A DNA stretch of 64,000 bases from Aurantiacibacter odishensis (GTDB lineage Bacteria > Pseudomonadota > Alphaproteobacteria > Sphingomonadales > Sphingomonadaceae): positions 163,477 to 227,476 of the forward strand of contig NZ_QYOS01000019.1 in assembly GCF_003605195.1 (NCBI RefSeq), read 5' to 3'. This document shows, in pieces, positions 50,023-60,000 of this stretch. The notes under the pieces were generated by a model. The model was not told the DNA's origin, made no database searches, and saw nothing but the letters and a program-made list of their open reading frames with translations. The position numbers and the translations under genes were made by a program. Each line of letters starts with the position of its first letter. The stretch's first letter is position 1.

Positions 50023-50954
50023 GCGATACCCGCGCCTCCCTCACCCGCAGCGCGGCCATGGCATCCATGGTCACGGCGCTGTTTCTCGCCGCTATCAAGA
50101 CCTGGGCAGTCTGGCAGACCAGTTCCACGGCCATGCTCGGCAGCCTCGCCGATACGGCGCTCGATTTCGTGGCCAGCATGGCGACGCTGGTGGGCGTGTG
50201 GGTGGCGGCCCAACCGGCGGACGAGGAGCACCGCTTCGGCCACGGCAAGGCGGAATCGCTGGCGGCCATGTTCCAGATCATCCTGATCGTCTTGTCTGCC
50301 AGCGCAATCGCCTTCCGCGCCGTGCTGCACCTTGTGGAAGGCGGCGAGACGCAGGCGGCGGAGCAGGGGATTATCGTGTCGGTAATCGCCATTCTCGCCA
50401 CCTTCGCGCTGATCGCGTGGCAGCGCCACGTCGTGCGGCGCACCGGTTCGCTGGCGATCAAGACCGACAGCGTCCACTACCAGTCGGACCTTTTCCTGAA
50501 CCTCGCCGTGATCGCCGCGCTCGTGCTCGATCAGTATGTCGGCTTTGCCAAGGCAGACCCGCTGTTCGGCCTCGCCATCGCCGGCTGGCTGCTCTGGAAC
50601 GCGTGGCAGGCCGCGACCGAGGCGATCGACCACCTGATGGACCGCGAATGGCCGGAAGAGAAACGCCGCGCCTTCGTGGAAGCGGCCGCTGTCCACCCGG
50701 AACTGACCAACCTGCACGACCTGCGCACCCGCACCAGCGGCAGCCATGACTTCGCACAGTTTCACGTCGACCTGCCCGGCACGATGACGGTGGAGCAGGC
50801 ACACGTCATCATCGAGCGGGTGGAGGAAGACCTGTGCGCCCGCTTCCCCGGCCTGGAACTGCTGATCCACATCGATCCGCTCGGTCACGTGGACGAGCCG
50901 GACAACCCGCTCGTGGAAACCAACGAGTTCGAGCAATTGAAGGATACCCCATGA
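50019..50954 (+). CDS. Cation diffusion facilitator family transporter
   Basis: A 311-residue Zn/Fe/Co/Cd-proton antiporter (CDF). ATG 50019 is chosen for its overlap with the pdxH stop; the frame opens 24 nt earlier. Six transmembrane helices precede a cytosolic C-terminal domain (about 210-300). The metal sites are SLADTALDF in TM2 and HYQSDLF (HxxxD) in TM5; RFGHGKAESLA is the loop signature. HxxxD in TM5 fits zinc or cadmium transport, by analogy. The phzF start overlaps the stop. Confidence 0.9.
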   Translation: MSDTRASLTRSAAMASMVTALFLAAIKTWAVWQTSSTAMLGSLADTALDFVASMATLVGVWVAAQPADEEHRFGHGKAESLAAMFQIILIVLSASAIAFRAVLHLVEGGETQAAEQGIIVSVIAILATFALIAWQRHVVRRTGSLAIKTDSVHYQSDLFLNLAVIAALVLDQYVGFAKADPLFGLAIAGWLLWNAWQAATEAIDHLMDREWPEEKRRAFVEAAAVHPELTNLHDLRTRTSGSHDFAQFHVDLPGTMTVEQAHVIIERVEEDLCARFPGLELLIHIDPLGHVDEPDNPLVETNEFEQLKDTP

Positions 50955-51757
50955 CCCGCAAGTCGATCCCCTACTGGCACGTCGATGCCTTTGCCGCGAA
51001 GCCCTTTACAGGCAACCAGGCGGCGGTGGTGATGGTCGACAAGTGGCCGGATGACGACACCATGCGCGCCATCGCGGACGAGAACATGTTCGCCGAGACC
51101 GCCTTCCTGATCGAGACGCCCGAAGGCGACGCTGACTATGCCCTGCGCTGGTTCACGCCCACGGTGGAGGTTGCGCTGTGCGGCCACGCCACTCTGGCCT
51201 CGGGCCACGTGCTGCTGGGAGAGAACGAGGGCCGCGATGCCGTCACCTTCTCTACCCGCAAGGCCGGTATACTCGAAGTGCGCCGTGCCGATGCGGGCTA
51301 CGAGCTGGCGCTGCCCGCCATTCCAACGCAGGAAGGCGAGTATCCCGAGGCCGTAGCCCTGCTTGGGGCCGAGCCCAAGGAGGTCTGGCGCAACCCGGAT
51401 GGTTACATCGTGTTCCTGTTCGAGGACGGCGCCGCGATCCGCGCGCTCGAACCCGACCTGCGCGGTCTTGCGAAGTTGGGCGACGAGCAGTTCATCTGCA
51501 CCGCGCCGGGGCGGGAAACCGACGTCATCAGCCGCAATTTCGTGCCCGGCGGCGGCGTGGACGAGGACATCTTCACCGGCTCCGCCCACGCCGTGCTGAC
51601 CCCATTCTGGACCGAGCGGCTGGGGCGCGAGAGCTTCACCGCCTACCAGGCATCCCGGCGCGGCGGCCATGCTGTTTGCCGACTGGAGGACGACCGCGCT
51701 GTACTGTCCGGCGACTGCGTAACGGTGGTGGAAGGCCGCTTTTACCTGGAGGGGTAG
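50951..51757 (+). CDS. PhzF family isomerase-like protein
   Basis: A 268-residue DAPE-epimerase fold protein. The catalytic Glu is in FAETAFLIE (about 45) and the phosphate-binding type motif is LCGHATLASGHVL; the second half has DEDIFTGSAHAVL. PhzF in phenazine synthesis isomerises DHHA, but most relatives have unknown substrates. It overlaps the CDF gene by ATGA, and its last 16 nt overlap the convergent serine hydrolase gene. Confidence 0.88.
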   Translation: MTRKSIPYWHVDAFAAKPFTGNQAAVVMVDKWPDDDTMRAIADENMFAETAFLIETPEGDADYALRWFTPTVEVALCGHATLASGHVLLGENEGRDAVTFSTRKAGILEVRRADAGYELALPAIPTQEGEYPEAVALLGAEPKEVWRNPDGYIVFLFEDGAAIRALEPDLRGLAKLGDEQFICTAPGRETDVISRNFVPGGGVDEDIFTGSAHAVLTPFWTERLGRESFTAYQASRRGGHAVCRLEDDRAVLSGDCVTVVEGRFYLEG

Positions 51758-52908
51758 AGCGCCACGATATCCTCGAGTTCCTCGACCAGCCGGTCACGGT
51801 TCTCGTCATCGGTCTTACCAAGGCGCACGACGGTCAGCCGCCGTTCCGGCGAGACCACGATATACTGGCCAAGGTGGCCCACGGCGGCAAAGATATCCTC
51901 GCCCAGCGCGCCGCCAAACAAAACGTCCCGTTCTTCGCCGGAGGGTTGGTTGAGCCACAGCTGCGCGCCGTAATCGGGCGCCGCAGGGCTGGGGCGGCGC
52001 ATGAATTCGATCCACCCGCGCGGCACGATCTGCGCACCGCGCACCGATCCGTAATTGCGCAGGAACTCGCCGAACTTCGCCCAGTCGCGGGCCGTCGCCC
52101 AAAAATGACTGCCACCCACCAGCGTGCCTTGCGCATCGTATTCGCCCACCAGCGAATCCATGCCCAGCGGCACGGCAAGCCGCGCGTCGACATATTCGGC
52201 CATCGCCCGCTGCCGGGCATCGGCGCTTTCGCCTTCGGCAACGGTATCGGTGGCAATGTCGGAGAGAATTACCGAGCTTGCCGTCGAATACCGGAAGGTG
52301 GTGCCGGGTTCATGCTCGAGCGGCTGCGCTTCGGCCCAGCCAGACATGTTGTCGCGCCCGTCGAGGAACAGCATCCGCACCTCGGACGATTCGTAGGGCG
52401 GATCGCCGCCTTCGGTGTGGCGCAGGCCGGAGCGCATCTGCAGGAGGTGGCGCAGGGTCACGCCGCTGCGCGGGTCTCCGGGCCGTTGCCAGTGGGGGAC
52501 GGGAGCCGGGTCGTCCAGCCGCAGGCGGCCGTCGGCCACCATCATCCCCAGCAGCACGGCCGTGACGCTTTTCGACATCGACCAGCCGGTGTGGCGGATG
52601 TCGGCGTCGTAGCCCTCGCCGTAACGCTCGGCCACGATCTCTCCGCCCTGCAACACCAGCAACGCGCGCGTCTCTCCGATATCCTCTGCGGTGAACAGGT
52701 CGTCCACGGCGCGGGCCAGGCGTTCGCGCGGCACGCCGGGATCGTCGACCACGGCGGCCATCGCCTCTTCCGGCACGGGCGGTTCGGGAGGCGGTCCGTC
52801 CTGCGAACAGGCGGAAAGCAAGGCGATTGCCAAAATGCTAGGCAGCAAGCTCGACAACGCACTTGGCGAGCGGGCAGGCAGGCGGCTAGGGGAGGATCGA
52901 AGCGTCAT
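51742..52908 (-). CDS. Serine hydrolase, beta-lactamase class C/EstB family lipoprotein
   Basis: A 388-residue protein starting at ATG 52908 with a lipobox near residue 36 (ALLSAC), hence probably lipidated. The nucleophile motif SMSK (SxxK) is in GWSMSKSVTAVLLG, the Tyr motif YxN-like is FRYSTASSV, and HxG appears as GHLGQY. Relatives include penicillin-binding-like peptidases and esterases. The frame opens 45 nt earlier. The gene is head-to-head with the small membrane protein gene at 52941, with 32 bp between starts. Confidence 0.85.
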   Translation of the reverse strand: MTLRSSPSRLPARSPSALSSLLPSILAIALLSACSQDGPPPEPPVPEEAMAAVVDDPGVPRERLARAVDDLFTAEDIGETRALLVLQGGEIVAERYGEGYDADIRHTGWSMSKSVTAVLLGMMVADGRLRLDDPAPVPHWQRPGDPRSGVTLRHLLQMRSGLRHTEGGDPPYESSEVRMLFLDGRDNMSGWAEAQPLEHEPGTTFRYSTASSVILSDIATDTVAEGESADARQRAMAEYVDARLAVPLGMDSLVGEYDAQGTLVGGSHFWATARDWAKFGEFLRNYGSVRGAQIVPRGWIEFMRRPSPAAPDYGAQLWLNQPSGEERDVLFGGALGEDIFAAVGHLGQYIVVSPERRLTVVRLGKTDDENRDRLVEELEDIVALYPSR

Positions 52909-52940
52909 TGGCGCACACCCTTTCCTGCAGGATCCGGCAA

Positions 52941-53288
52941 ATGGCAACCGCAAATAAGGCTGGCGACAAACGCCGCACCCCGTGGCTCAAGCTGCTCGCC
53001 GTCGTGGTGCTGATCGGCGGCGGGGTGGCCTGGTATTATGGCGATATCATAGATGGTTACGCGCAGGCTGGCACCGGCTACGCGGCGAAGACGGCCTGTT
53101 CGTGCCGCTTCATTGGCGGGCGCGAAATGGGCCAGTGCAAGGACGACCTGATGCCCGGCATGGCAGCGATCTGGCTAAGCGAGGACGAGGCCGCGCAAAG
53201 CGTGACGGCAAGCGTGCCGCTGGTGGAAAGCACCACAGCGACCTACCGCGATGGCTACGGCTGCGTGCTGGAGCGCTGGGACGGCTAG
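52941..53288 (+). CDS. Small uncharacterised membrane-anchored protein
   Basis: A 115-residue protein that begins at ATG 52941 (AGGA 8 nt upstream), has an N-terminal transmembrane helix (about 17-33; [17 protein letters not shown]), and a short exported domain with four cysteines: [15 protein letters not shown] and YGCVLERWD. The disulfide pattern suggests a periplasmic domain. I do not recognise it beyond Sphingomonad hypothetical proteins. Being divergent from the serine hydrolase, it may be functionally linked. Its stop overlaps that of mnmA by a few bases. Confidence 0.6.
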   Translation: MATANKAGDKRRTPWLKLLAVVVLIGGGVAWYYGDIIDGYAQAGTGYAAKTACSCRFIGGREMGQCKDDLMPGMAAIWLSEDEAAQSVTASVPLVESTTATYRDGYGCVLERWDG

Positions 53289-54451
53289 GAAAGCGTCGAA
53301 GGGGCCTTTTCCGTCCCCTCTATCCATCCGCCGCCGACCACCCGGTTTCCGGCATAGATCACCGCCGCCTGCCCCGGCGCGACGCCGAATTCCGGCTCTC
53401 CGAAGCGGATCGTCACCTCCGCGCCTTCGCCAAGCGAACCTTCCAGCGTGATCGGCACGGGCTTTGCCATCGAGCGGACCTTGGCCATCAGCGGCACGTC
53501 GGGCAGGGGACCGATCCGATTGGTCTCGATCACTTGCGCCGCGCTGACCGCCAGCATCCGCTTCGGCCCCACCAGCACCTGCGCCGCTTCGGGATCGAGT
53601 CCGACGACATAGAGCGGCTCCGGCTGGCCGCCGATTTCCAGCCCGCGGCGCTGGCCCACGGTGTAGTGGATGATGCCAGGATGCTGGCCCAGCACGTCGC
53701 CCGTCTCGGCATGAACGATGTCGCCCGCGCGCCCGCCCTCGGGACGCATTTTCTTCACGATCTTGGCATAGTCGCCATCAGGCACGAAGCAGATGTCCTG
53801 GCTGTCGGGCTTGTTCGCCACGACAAGGCCGAATTCCTCGGCAATCGCACGCACTTCGCTCTTGGGCAGGCCGCCCAGCGGGAAGCGCAGGAAATCGAGC
53901 TGCTCCTCTGTCGTCGCATAAAGGAAATATGACTGGTCTCGCGCCGGATCGAGCGCGCGGTGCAGTTCCGGCCCATGCTCCGTCGGTACGCGGCGCACGT
54001 AATGGCCCGTAGCGAGACAATCCGCGCCGAGTTCCTTCGCCATGCGCAGAAGATCCGTGAACTTGGGTCCCATGTTGCAGCGGATGCAGGGAATGGGCGT
54101 GCGACCCGCCAGGTATTCGTCGGCGAATGTCTCGACCACTTCCTCGCGAAAGCTGCTCTCGTGGTCGAACACGTAGTGCGCGATGCCAAGCCGGTCCGCC
54201 ACCATCTGCGCGTCGCGGATATCGTCGCCCGCGCAGCAGGCGCCCTTGCGCCCGGTTGCAGCGCCGTAGTCGTAGAGCTGGAGCGTGATGCCCACCACTT
54301 CGGCACCGCTGCGCGCGGCCAGTGCCGCGACGACGGAGGAATCGACGCCGCCCGACATGGCCACCACGATGCGGCACTCGGCCGCAGGGCGGGGCAGGTC
54401 GAAAAGCTGCTCGGCATTAACCGAGACGGGGAGGTCTGCAATGCGGGACAT
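53285..54451 (-). CDS. mnmA: tRNA-specific 2-thiouridylase MnmA
   Basis: ATP-dependent thiolation of U34 in Glu, Lys and Gln tRNAs, the partner modification of MnmE/MnmG. The 388-residue protein (ATG 54451; the frame opens 51 nt upstream) has the P-loop AMSGGVDSS, the catalytic cysteine in PCIRCN and the second cysteine in SQDICFV, then the OB-like C-terminal domain. No good ribosome site is seen. It is divergent from the unknown-sciP pair. Confidence 0.95.
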   Translation of the reverse strand: MSRIADLPVSVNAEQLFDLPRPAAECRIVVAMSGGVDSSVVAALAARSGAEVVGITLQLYDYGAATGRKGACCAGDDIRDAQMVADRLGIAHYVFDHESSFREEVVETFADEYLAGRTPIPCIRCNMGPKFTDLLRMAKELGADCLATGHYVRRVPTEHGPELHRALDPARDQSYFLYATTEEQLDFLRFPLGGLPKSEVRAIAEEFGLVVANKPDSQDICFVPDGDYAKIVKKMRPEGGRAGDIVHAETGDVLGQHPGIIHYTVGQRRGLEIGGQPEPLYVVGLDPEAAQVLVGPKRMLAVSAAQVIETNRIGPLPDVPLMAKVRSMAKPVPITLEGSLGEGAEVTIRFGEPEFGVAPGQAAVIYAGNRVVGGGWIEGTEKAPSTLS

Positions 54452-54568
54452 GATGGCCGCGCCCATACACCAGCATGCGTCCGGGCAAAACCCCGCAGTC
54501 ACGTCTCAACGTTCGGTAAAGGGCGGCTTTACCGGTTCTTGACGCTTGTCGGGCTACAGCCTTGCCTC

Positions 54569-54907
54569 ATGTTCGAAGGCAAACCCATCCCCGCGCCCGA
54601 CTCGCGCATTTCCGCCGTTGACGAGACGGTGGAGAGCACCCTGTGCGAGCTGAGCTGGGCCGACCTGACGGCACGGCTCTCTGCCGCCCGCGAATTGCGC
54701 GCCGAACTGGCGCACAGCGACGAGGCCGTGCTCGCCAGTTTCAATGCCCATTCCGCGCGCCACCTCGCGTCCCAGCACGACGGCTTCCGGGACGAGCATG
54801 ACCAACGGGATGTTAACCCTGATGATTTAGGTAATGGCAAAGGCCAGGCGGCAGAACATGGAACACGCGCTGCCCGCGAGACATCGGCCACCCGAGGAAA
54901 TACATGA
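54569..54907 (+). CDS. Uncharacterised protein upstream of sciP
   Basis: A 112-residue cytosolic protein starting MFEGKPIPAPDSRISAVDE. The first 75 residues form a compact alpha-helical region (STLCELSWADLTARLSAARE); the tail is polar and low-complexity. I do not recognise a family. It overlaps sciP by ATGA, so the two are translationally coupled and could share a role in the CtrA network. The frame runs open upstream over the mnmA antisense, which I leave out. Confidence 0.65.
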   Translation: MFEGKPIPAPDSRISAVDETVESTLCELSWADLTARLSAARELRAELAHSDEAVLASFNAHSARHLASQHDGFRDEHDQRDVNPDDLGNGKGQAAEHGTRAARETSATRGNT

Positions 54908-55203
54908 TCGAGAACCAGAAAATCCGCCCGGCGCAAGTCATCGGCCCCCTCGGAGAGCCGCTGACCATCGACGACCTTCCCTCGCCCAAGACGAAACGCT
55001 GGGTCGTGCGTCGCAAAGCCGAGGTCGTGGCTGCGGTGAACGGTGGCCTGTTGACCATCGACGAGGTGCTGGAGCGCTACAATCTCACGCTGGAAGAATT
55101 CGCCGGCTGGCAGCGCGCGGTCGACCGTTCCGGCATGCAGGGCCTGCGCGTGACCCGTATCCAGCACTACCGCGATCTTTACGAGCGTCAGCTGAAGTAC
55201 TGA
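54904..55203 (+). CDS. sciP: CtrA inhibitor SciP (DUF1153)
   Basis: A 99-residue helix-turn-helix protein. In Caulobacter SciP binds CtrA-bound promoters and prevents activation in swarmer cells. The family core IGPLGEPLTIDDLPSPKTKR, WVVRRKAEVVAAVNGGLLT and EVLERYNLTLEEFAGWQRA is complete. It starts 3 nt before the end of the upstream gene. A long hairpin follows at 55217. Confidence 0.93.
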   Translation: MIENQKIRPAQVIGPLGEPLTIDDLPSPKTKRWVVRRKAEVVAAVNGGLLTIDEVLERYNLTLEEFAGWQRAVDRSGMQGLRVTRIQHYRDLYERQLKY

Positions 55204-55216
55204 TCGAGAGGAAAGC

Positions 55217-55249
55217 GCGTGAAATGCCCGTTTAAGGGCGATTTCACGC
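55217..55249 (+). repeat. Large hairpin after sciP
   Basis: GCGTGAAAT-GCCC and GGGC-(G)-ATTTCACGC form a 13-bp stem with one bulged base and a 5-nt loop. No T-tract follows, so it is probably an RNA-stability or Rho-dependent end structure rather than an intrinsic terminator. Confidence 0.5.
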
Positions 55250-55340
55250 CTGGCCGCAAAGATGGCCCGGAACGTCGTCCTTGTGGCGGCGTTTTCTCTT
55301 TCGTAACCCTGATCTTGGGGGAACTCGAAGGAGGTATGTA

Positions 55341-55607
55341 ATGGGTTGGATTATTGCACTAATCGTCGGCGGTATCGCCGGTTGGCTCGCCAGCATGGTG
55401 ATGAACCGCGATGCCTCGATGGGCATTTTCTGGAACATCGTTGTCGGCTGCATCGGCTCCGTCATCGGCAACCTGATCGCTGGCCCGCTGCTTGGCGTGA
55501 GCGGCAGCGTGCAGGAATTCTCGCTGACCGGCCTGATCATCGCCATCGTGGGCGCCATCGTCCTGCTGGCCATCGTCAACTTGATCCAGCGTGGCCGCGT
55601 GCGTTAA
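55341..55607 (+). CDS. GlsB/YeaQ/YmgE family stress membrane protein
   Basis: An 88-residue inner membrane protein of the transglycosylase-associated family, with three hydrophobic helices (IIALIVGGIAGWLAS, IFWNIVVGCIGSVIGNLIAG, LTGLIIAIVGAIVLLAIVNL). Relatives rise under envelope or osmotic stress; mechanism unknown. An ideal ribosome site, AAGGAGGT (55328-55335), precedes ATG 55341 and suggests strong translation. A hairpin terminator follows. The frame opens 60 nt earlier, which I do not use. Confidence 0.88.
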   Translation: MGWIIALIVGGIAGWLASMVMNRDASMGIFWNIVVGCIGSVIGNLIAGPLLGVSGSVQEFSLTGLIIAIVGAIVLLAIVNLIQRGRVR

Positions 55608-55640
55608 AGAATACGCACGACAAAATGATACAAATTGCCC

Positions 55641-55674
55641 AAAGGGGTGGAAGGCCAAGGCTTTCCGCCCCTTT
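55641..55674 (+). terminator. Terminator hairpin after the GlsB-type gene
   Basis: AAAGGGGTGGAAG and TTTCCGCCCCTTT form a 12-13-bp stem with a G-T pair; the loop contains GCC/GGC. A- and T-runs at the base of the stem are typical of a bidirectional intrinsic terminator. It lies 33 nt past the stop. Confidence 0.8.
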
Positions 55675-55836
55675 GAAGCGTGTGGAGCACACGTTTCATC
55701 GGAGACTATCGCGTCTTGGCAGATGGTCGCATTGCGCGCCGCACCATTAAGGGGCTATGGCGCGCGGGCATGGTCAAAGGGGCCGGTCGCGCGGGTGACC
55801 CTGGTGTTGTAGAACCCGGCGCGCGCTTAAAGAGGC

Positions 55837-57042
55837 ATGATGCCGATGAATTATGAAACACGAGTCGACACGAGCGACACCGAAGATCGCGTAGAGCTGG
55901 ACGAGGCATCCGGCCCCGACGCCGCGCGCGAGCGTCGCAAGAAGATGTGGATCGTGATCGCCGTGCTGGTTGCAGGGGCTCTGATCGCTGCGCTGATGCT
56001 CTCGGGCGGCGAGGAAGAAGTGCCGTTCGCCGCGCCCGAAAGCGCGACTGCGCCTGCGGTGACGGTGCTCGCGCCCGGCGCTGGCACGGTGCAAGGTGCA
56101 ATAAATGCCACCGGTACGCTGGCCGCGCGCCGGGAAATGCCCGTTGGCGTGGTGGGCGAAGGTGGTCGCGTGGTTTCCGTCAACGTGGAGCCGGGCGACT
56201 GGGTCGGTGCAGGGCAGGTGCTGGCCGTGATCGACCGTTCGGTGCAGAGCCAGCAGGAATCCGCGCAGGCGGCGCAGATTGAAGTGGCACAGGCCGATGC
56301 CGAGCTGGCGCAGGCAAATCTCGACCGCGCACTGCAACTGGTGGAGCGCGGCTTCATCAGCCAGGCCGATATCGACCGGCTTACCGCCACCCGCGATGCC
56401 GCAGTGGCACGCGTGCAAGTTGCCCGCGCCCAGTTGGGAGAGCGCCGCGCGCGCAATGCCCAACTCAACATCGTAGCCCCCGCTGCCGGCCTTGTGCTGA
56501 CCCGCAACGTGGAACCGGGCCAGGTGGTCAGCCCCGGATCGGGCACCCTGTTCAGCATCGCGCGCGGTGGTGAAATGGAACTGCTCGCTCGCATCGGCGA
56601 GGTCGAGCTGGACTCGGTTTCCGTCGGCGCCATCGGAACGGTTACTCCTGTAGGGGCGGAACAGCAGTTCCAGTGCACCGTCTGGCAGAAGAGCCCGGTG
56701 GTCGACGAACAGACGCGGCAGGGCACGGCTCGCTGCGCGCTGGACTACGACCCGGCGCTGCGCCCCGGTGGCTTCGCCAGCATCGAACTGGCGAGCGAGA
56801 CCGTAGTGGCCCCGCGCCTGCCCGAAAGCGCGATACTGTCCGACGATCGCGGCAGCTACGTCTATATAATCGATGCTGACAACACCGTGGTGCGTCGCCC
56901 GATCGAGGTCGGTTCGATCAGCGACGAGGGTATCGTCGTGGCATCGGGCCTGCAGGGGAACGAGCGCGTGGTATTGCGCGCCGGTGGCTTCCTGACCGAG
57001 GGCGAGACTGTGCGACCCGTTACCCAGGGTCAGGCCGAATAA
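55837..57042 (+). CDS. RND efflux periplasmic adaptor subunit (MFP/HlyD family)
   Basis: A 401-residue membrane fusion protein that links an RND permease to an outer membrane channel. An acidic N-terminal tail of 35 residues precedes a transmembrane helix (about 37-58; WIVIAVLVAGALIAALML). The biotinyl-lipoyl-like, hairpin and beta-barrel parts follow: VEPGDWVGAGQVLAVIDRS, a coiled coil about 140-210, APAAGLVLTRNVEPGQVVSPGS. ATGs at 55837, 55840 and 55846 are close; the exact start is uncertain. The permease begins 4 nt after the stop; no outer membrane factor gene is in the window. Confidence 0.9.
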   Translation: MMPMNYETRVDTSDTEDRVELDEASGPDAARERRKKMWIVIAVLVAGALIAALMLSGGEEEVPFAAPESATAPAVTVLAPGAGTVQGAINATGTLAARREMPVGVVGEGGRVVSVNVEPGDWVGAGQVLAVIDRSVQSQQESAQAAQIEVAQADAELAQANLDRALQLVERGFISQADIDRLTATRDAAVARVQVARAQLGERRARNAQLNIVAPAAGLVLTRNVEPGQVVSPGSGTLFSIARGGEMELLARIGEVELDSVSVGAIGTVTPVGAEQQFQCTVWQKSPVVDEQTRQGTARCALDYDPALRPGGFASIELASETVVAPRLPESAILSDDRGSYVYIIDADNTVVRRPIEVGSISDEGIVVASGLQGNERVVLRAGGFLTEGETVRPVTQGQAE

Positions 57043-57046
57043 CGAC

Positions 57047-60000
57047 ATGGATTTTTCGCAGATCTCTGCATGGTCGATCCGTAACCCGATCGTCCCCATC
57101 CTGGCTTTCATCGGCCTGATGCTGGCCGGCATCTTCGCTTTCCAGGACATGGAAGTGCAGAACCAGCCGGACATCGAGTTCCCGGTTGTCATCATCTCGA
57201 TCTCGCAGCCCGGCGCGGCCCCGCCGGAAGTCGAGAATCAGATCACCCAGCGTGTGGAATCGGCCGTCCAGACGCTGGACGGCGTGGAAACCATCCGCTC
57301 CACCGCCAGCGAGGGCAATTCGCAGACCGTCATCGAGTTCGCCATCGGCACCGACATTGCCGAGGCGACGAACGAGGTGAAGAGCGAGATCGACAACATC
57401 CGTGGCGAGCTGCCCGACGGCATCCTCGAACCGCGCGTGTTCAAGCAGCAGACCAGTTCGCAGCCCATCGTCTCCTTCGGCGTGGCCGCGGACGACATGA
57501 CGCTGGAGCAGCTGAGCTGGTTTATCGACGACACTGTCACCAAGCAGTTGCTGACTGTCGAGGGCCTGGCTGAAATCAACCGCAGCGGCGGCGTCGACCG
57601 CGAAATCCTCGTCATTCTCGATCCGGGCCGGATGCAGTCGCTGGGCGTTACTGCCAGCCAGGTGAACAGCGCGCTGCGCCAGCTCAACGTGAACGCTGCG
57701 GGCGGGCAGGCGGAAATCGCCGGATCGCGCCAGTCGGTGCGGGTGCTGGGCAACGCGGAAGATGCCTACGAACTCTCGCAAACGCAGATTTCACTTGGCG
57801 GCGGCCGTTCGATCAAGCTGTCGGACATTGCCACCGTGCGCGATTCCTATGGCGAGGTGCGCACGCTGGCGAAGTTGAACGGCAAGCAGGTCGTCACCTT
57901 CTCCATCACCCGCGCCCGCGGCGCGAGCGACGTGAGCGTTTATGACGACGCCGTCGAGGTGCTGCAGCAGATCGAGGATGCCAATCCCGGCATCACCTTC
58001 ACCCGCCTCTTCACCGAGGTGGACTATACCCGCGGCGAATACGAAAGCTCGATGGCTCTCCTGGTGGAAGGCGCACTGCTGGCCGTGGTCGTCGTGTTCC
58101 TGTTCCTGCGCGACTGGCGCGCCACGATCATCGCCGCGCTGGCCATCCCGCTTTCCGCCATTCCCACCTTCTGGTTCATCGACATGCTCGGCTTCACGCT
58201 GAACACCATGTCATTGCTCGCACTCGGACTGGTGGCAGGCGTCCTTGTCGACGATGCCATCGTGGAGATCGAGAACATCGTGCGCCACATGCGCATGGGC
58301 AAGAGCGCCTACCAGGCATCCATCGATGCGGCGGACGAGATCGGCCTGCCGGTGGTGGCGACCACCTTCTGTATCGTGGCGGTGTTCCTGCCCGTTGCGC
58401 TGATGCCGGGCATTTCGGGCGAGTTCTTCAAGAACTTCGGCCTCACCGTGGTAGCCGCCGTGCTGGTAAGCCTGGCGGTGGCGCGCATGATCACGCCGAT
58501 GGCGGCGGCCTATTTCCTGAAGGCAAAGGGCCACGCCAACCACGGCGAGGGCCGCGCGATGGACACCTACATGAAGGTGCTGCGCTGGTCGCTGGATAAT
58601 ACTGCTCTGACGAGGATGAGGGAGCGTATTGGCCATGTCCCAACGCACTGGTCCTTCCAGCTTTCTGCTTTGGCAATCGGTCTCCTTATCTTTGCGTTCC
58701 TGATGTCGCCCGCCGGGCTACTGACAGCGATGGGTCTGATGGGTGGCTTCGGTTGGGCCAAATTGGCCGGATTGATTTTCCTCCCGCTGCTGGCCTATTT
58801 CCTTGGCGGCGCCCTCATGCTGACAGTTGGGATGCTTCTTGGGCTCGTCATCGGTTATGAGCGAACTCATTTCACGGCGCGTGCGCGCTATCTTGCTGCC
58901 CGCTTCCTCGACCACCGCGTATGGATGATGCTGATCGGGTTCTTGGCGCTGATCCTCACCGTGATCGTCGCCTCCAGCATCCCGCAGCAGTTCTTCCCCG
59001 ATGGCGACAGCGATTTCTCGCGCGTCTCGATCTCCATGGTGCCCGGCACCACGCTGGAGCAGACCGAGGCTGTCGTAGACGAGATTTCCTCCCGCCTGAG
59101 CGAAGAACAGGAAGTGGCGCTGGCGCTCGGCATTGCCCGCGAAGGGTCGGGCAACATCAGCCTCGTGCTGCGCGACGACCGCGAGCGCTCGAGCCTCGAT
59201 TTCGAGCGCGAACTCACGCCCATCTTGCAGAACATCCCCGATGCGCGGGTGAACTTCCAGAACAACCAGGGCGGCGGAGGCGGCACGGGCCGTGCCATCT
59301 CGATCATGCTCTCTGGCTCCGATCCGGAACTGCTGTACGACACTGCGGCGACGCTGGTGGAGCAGATGGAAACGGTCGAGGGTGCGGTCGCCCCGCGCAT
59401 CGACTACGACCTGCAGCGGCCCGAACTGCTGATCGAACCGCGCGAGGACCTTGCCTCCAGCCTCGGCGTCAGCACCAGTGCACTCAGCCAGGCGATCCGC
59501 ATCGCCACGCTTGGCGACATCGACCAGAATGCGGCCAAGTTCTCCCTGTCGGATCGCCAGATCCCCATCCGCGTTCGGCTGGCGGAGAATGACCGGCGCA
59601 GCCTCTCCACCATCGAGAACCTGCCGGTGCCCACCGCGACGGGCGGTTCCGTGCCGCTGAGCCGCGTCGCCGATATCTCGCTCGGCATGGGGCCGACCTC
59701 GATCCAGCGGTACAACCAGAACCGCCGCGTATTCGTGGGCGTGGACGTTGCGCAGGGTGTGGCCCGCGGCACCGTGCGGACCGCCATCGATGCCTTGCCC
59801 ATCATGCAAAACCTGCCAACCGGCGTCTCCAACGCGCCCGTCGGCGCGGACGAATGGCAGGGCGACCTGATCAACAATTTCATCACCGCCGTGATAACCG
59901 GCCTGCTGCTCGTGTTCTCGGTGCTGGTGCTGCTCTATCGCCGCGTCGTCTCGCCGCTGGTGAACATGAGCTCGCTTGCGCTGGCACCACTGGGCGGGTT

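Noticed and set aside
51178..53013. 611-codon plus-strand frame across phzF and the serine hydrolase
   Set aside because: It runs in the wrong frame over one gene and antisense over another; no ribosome site or domain.
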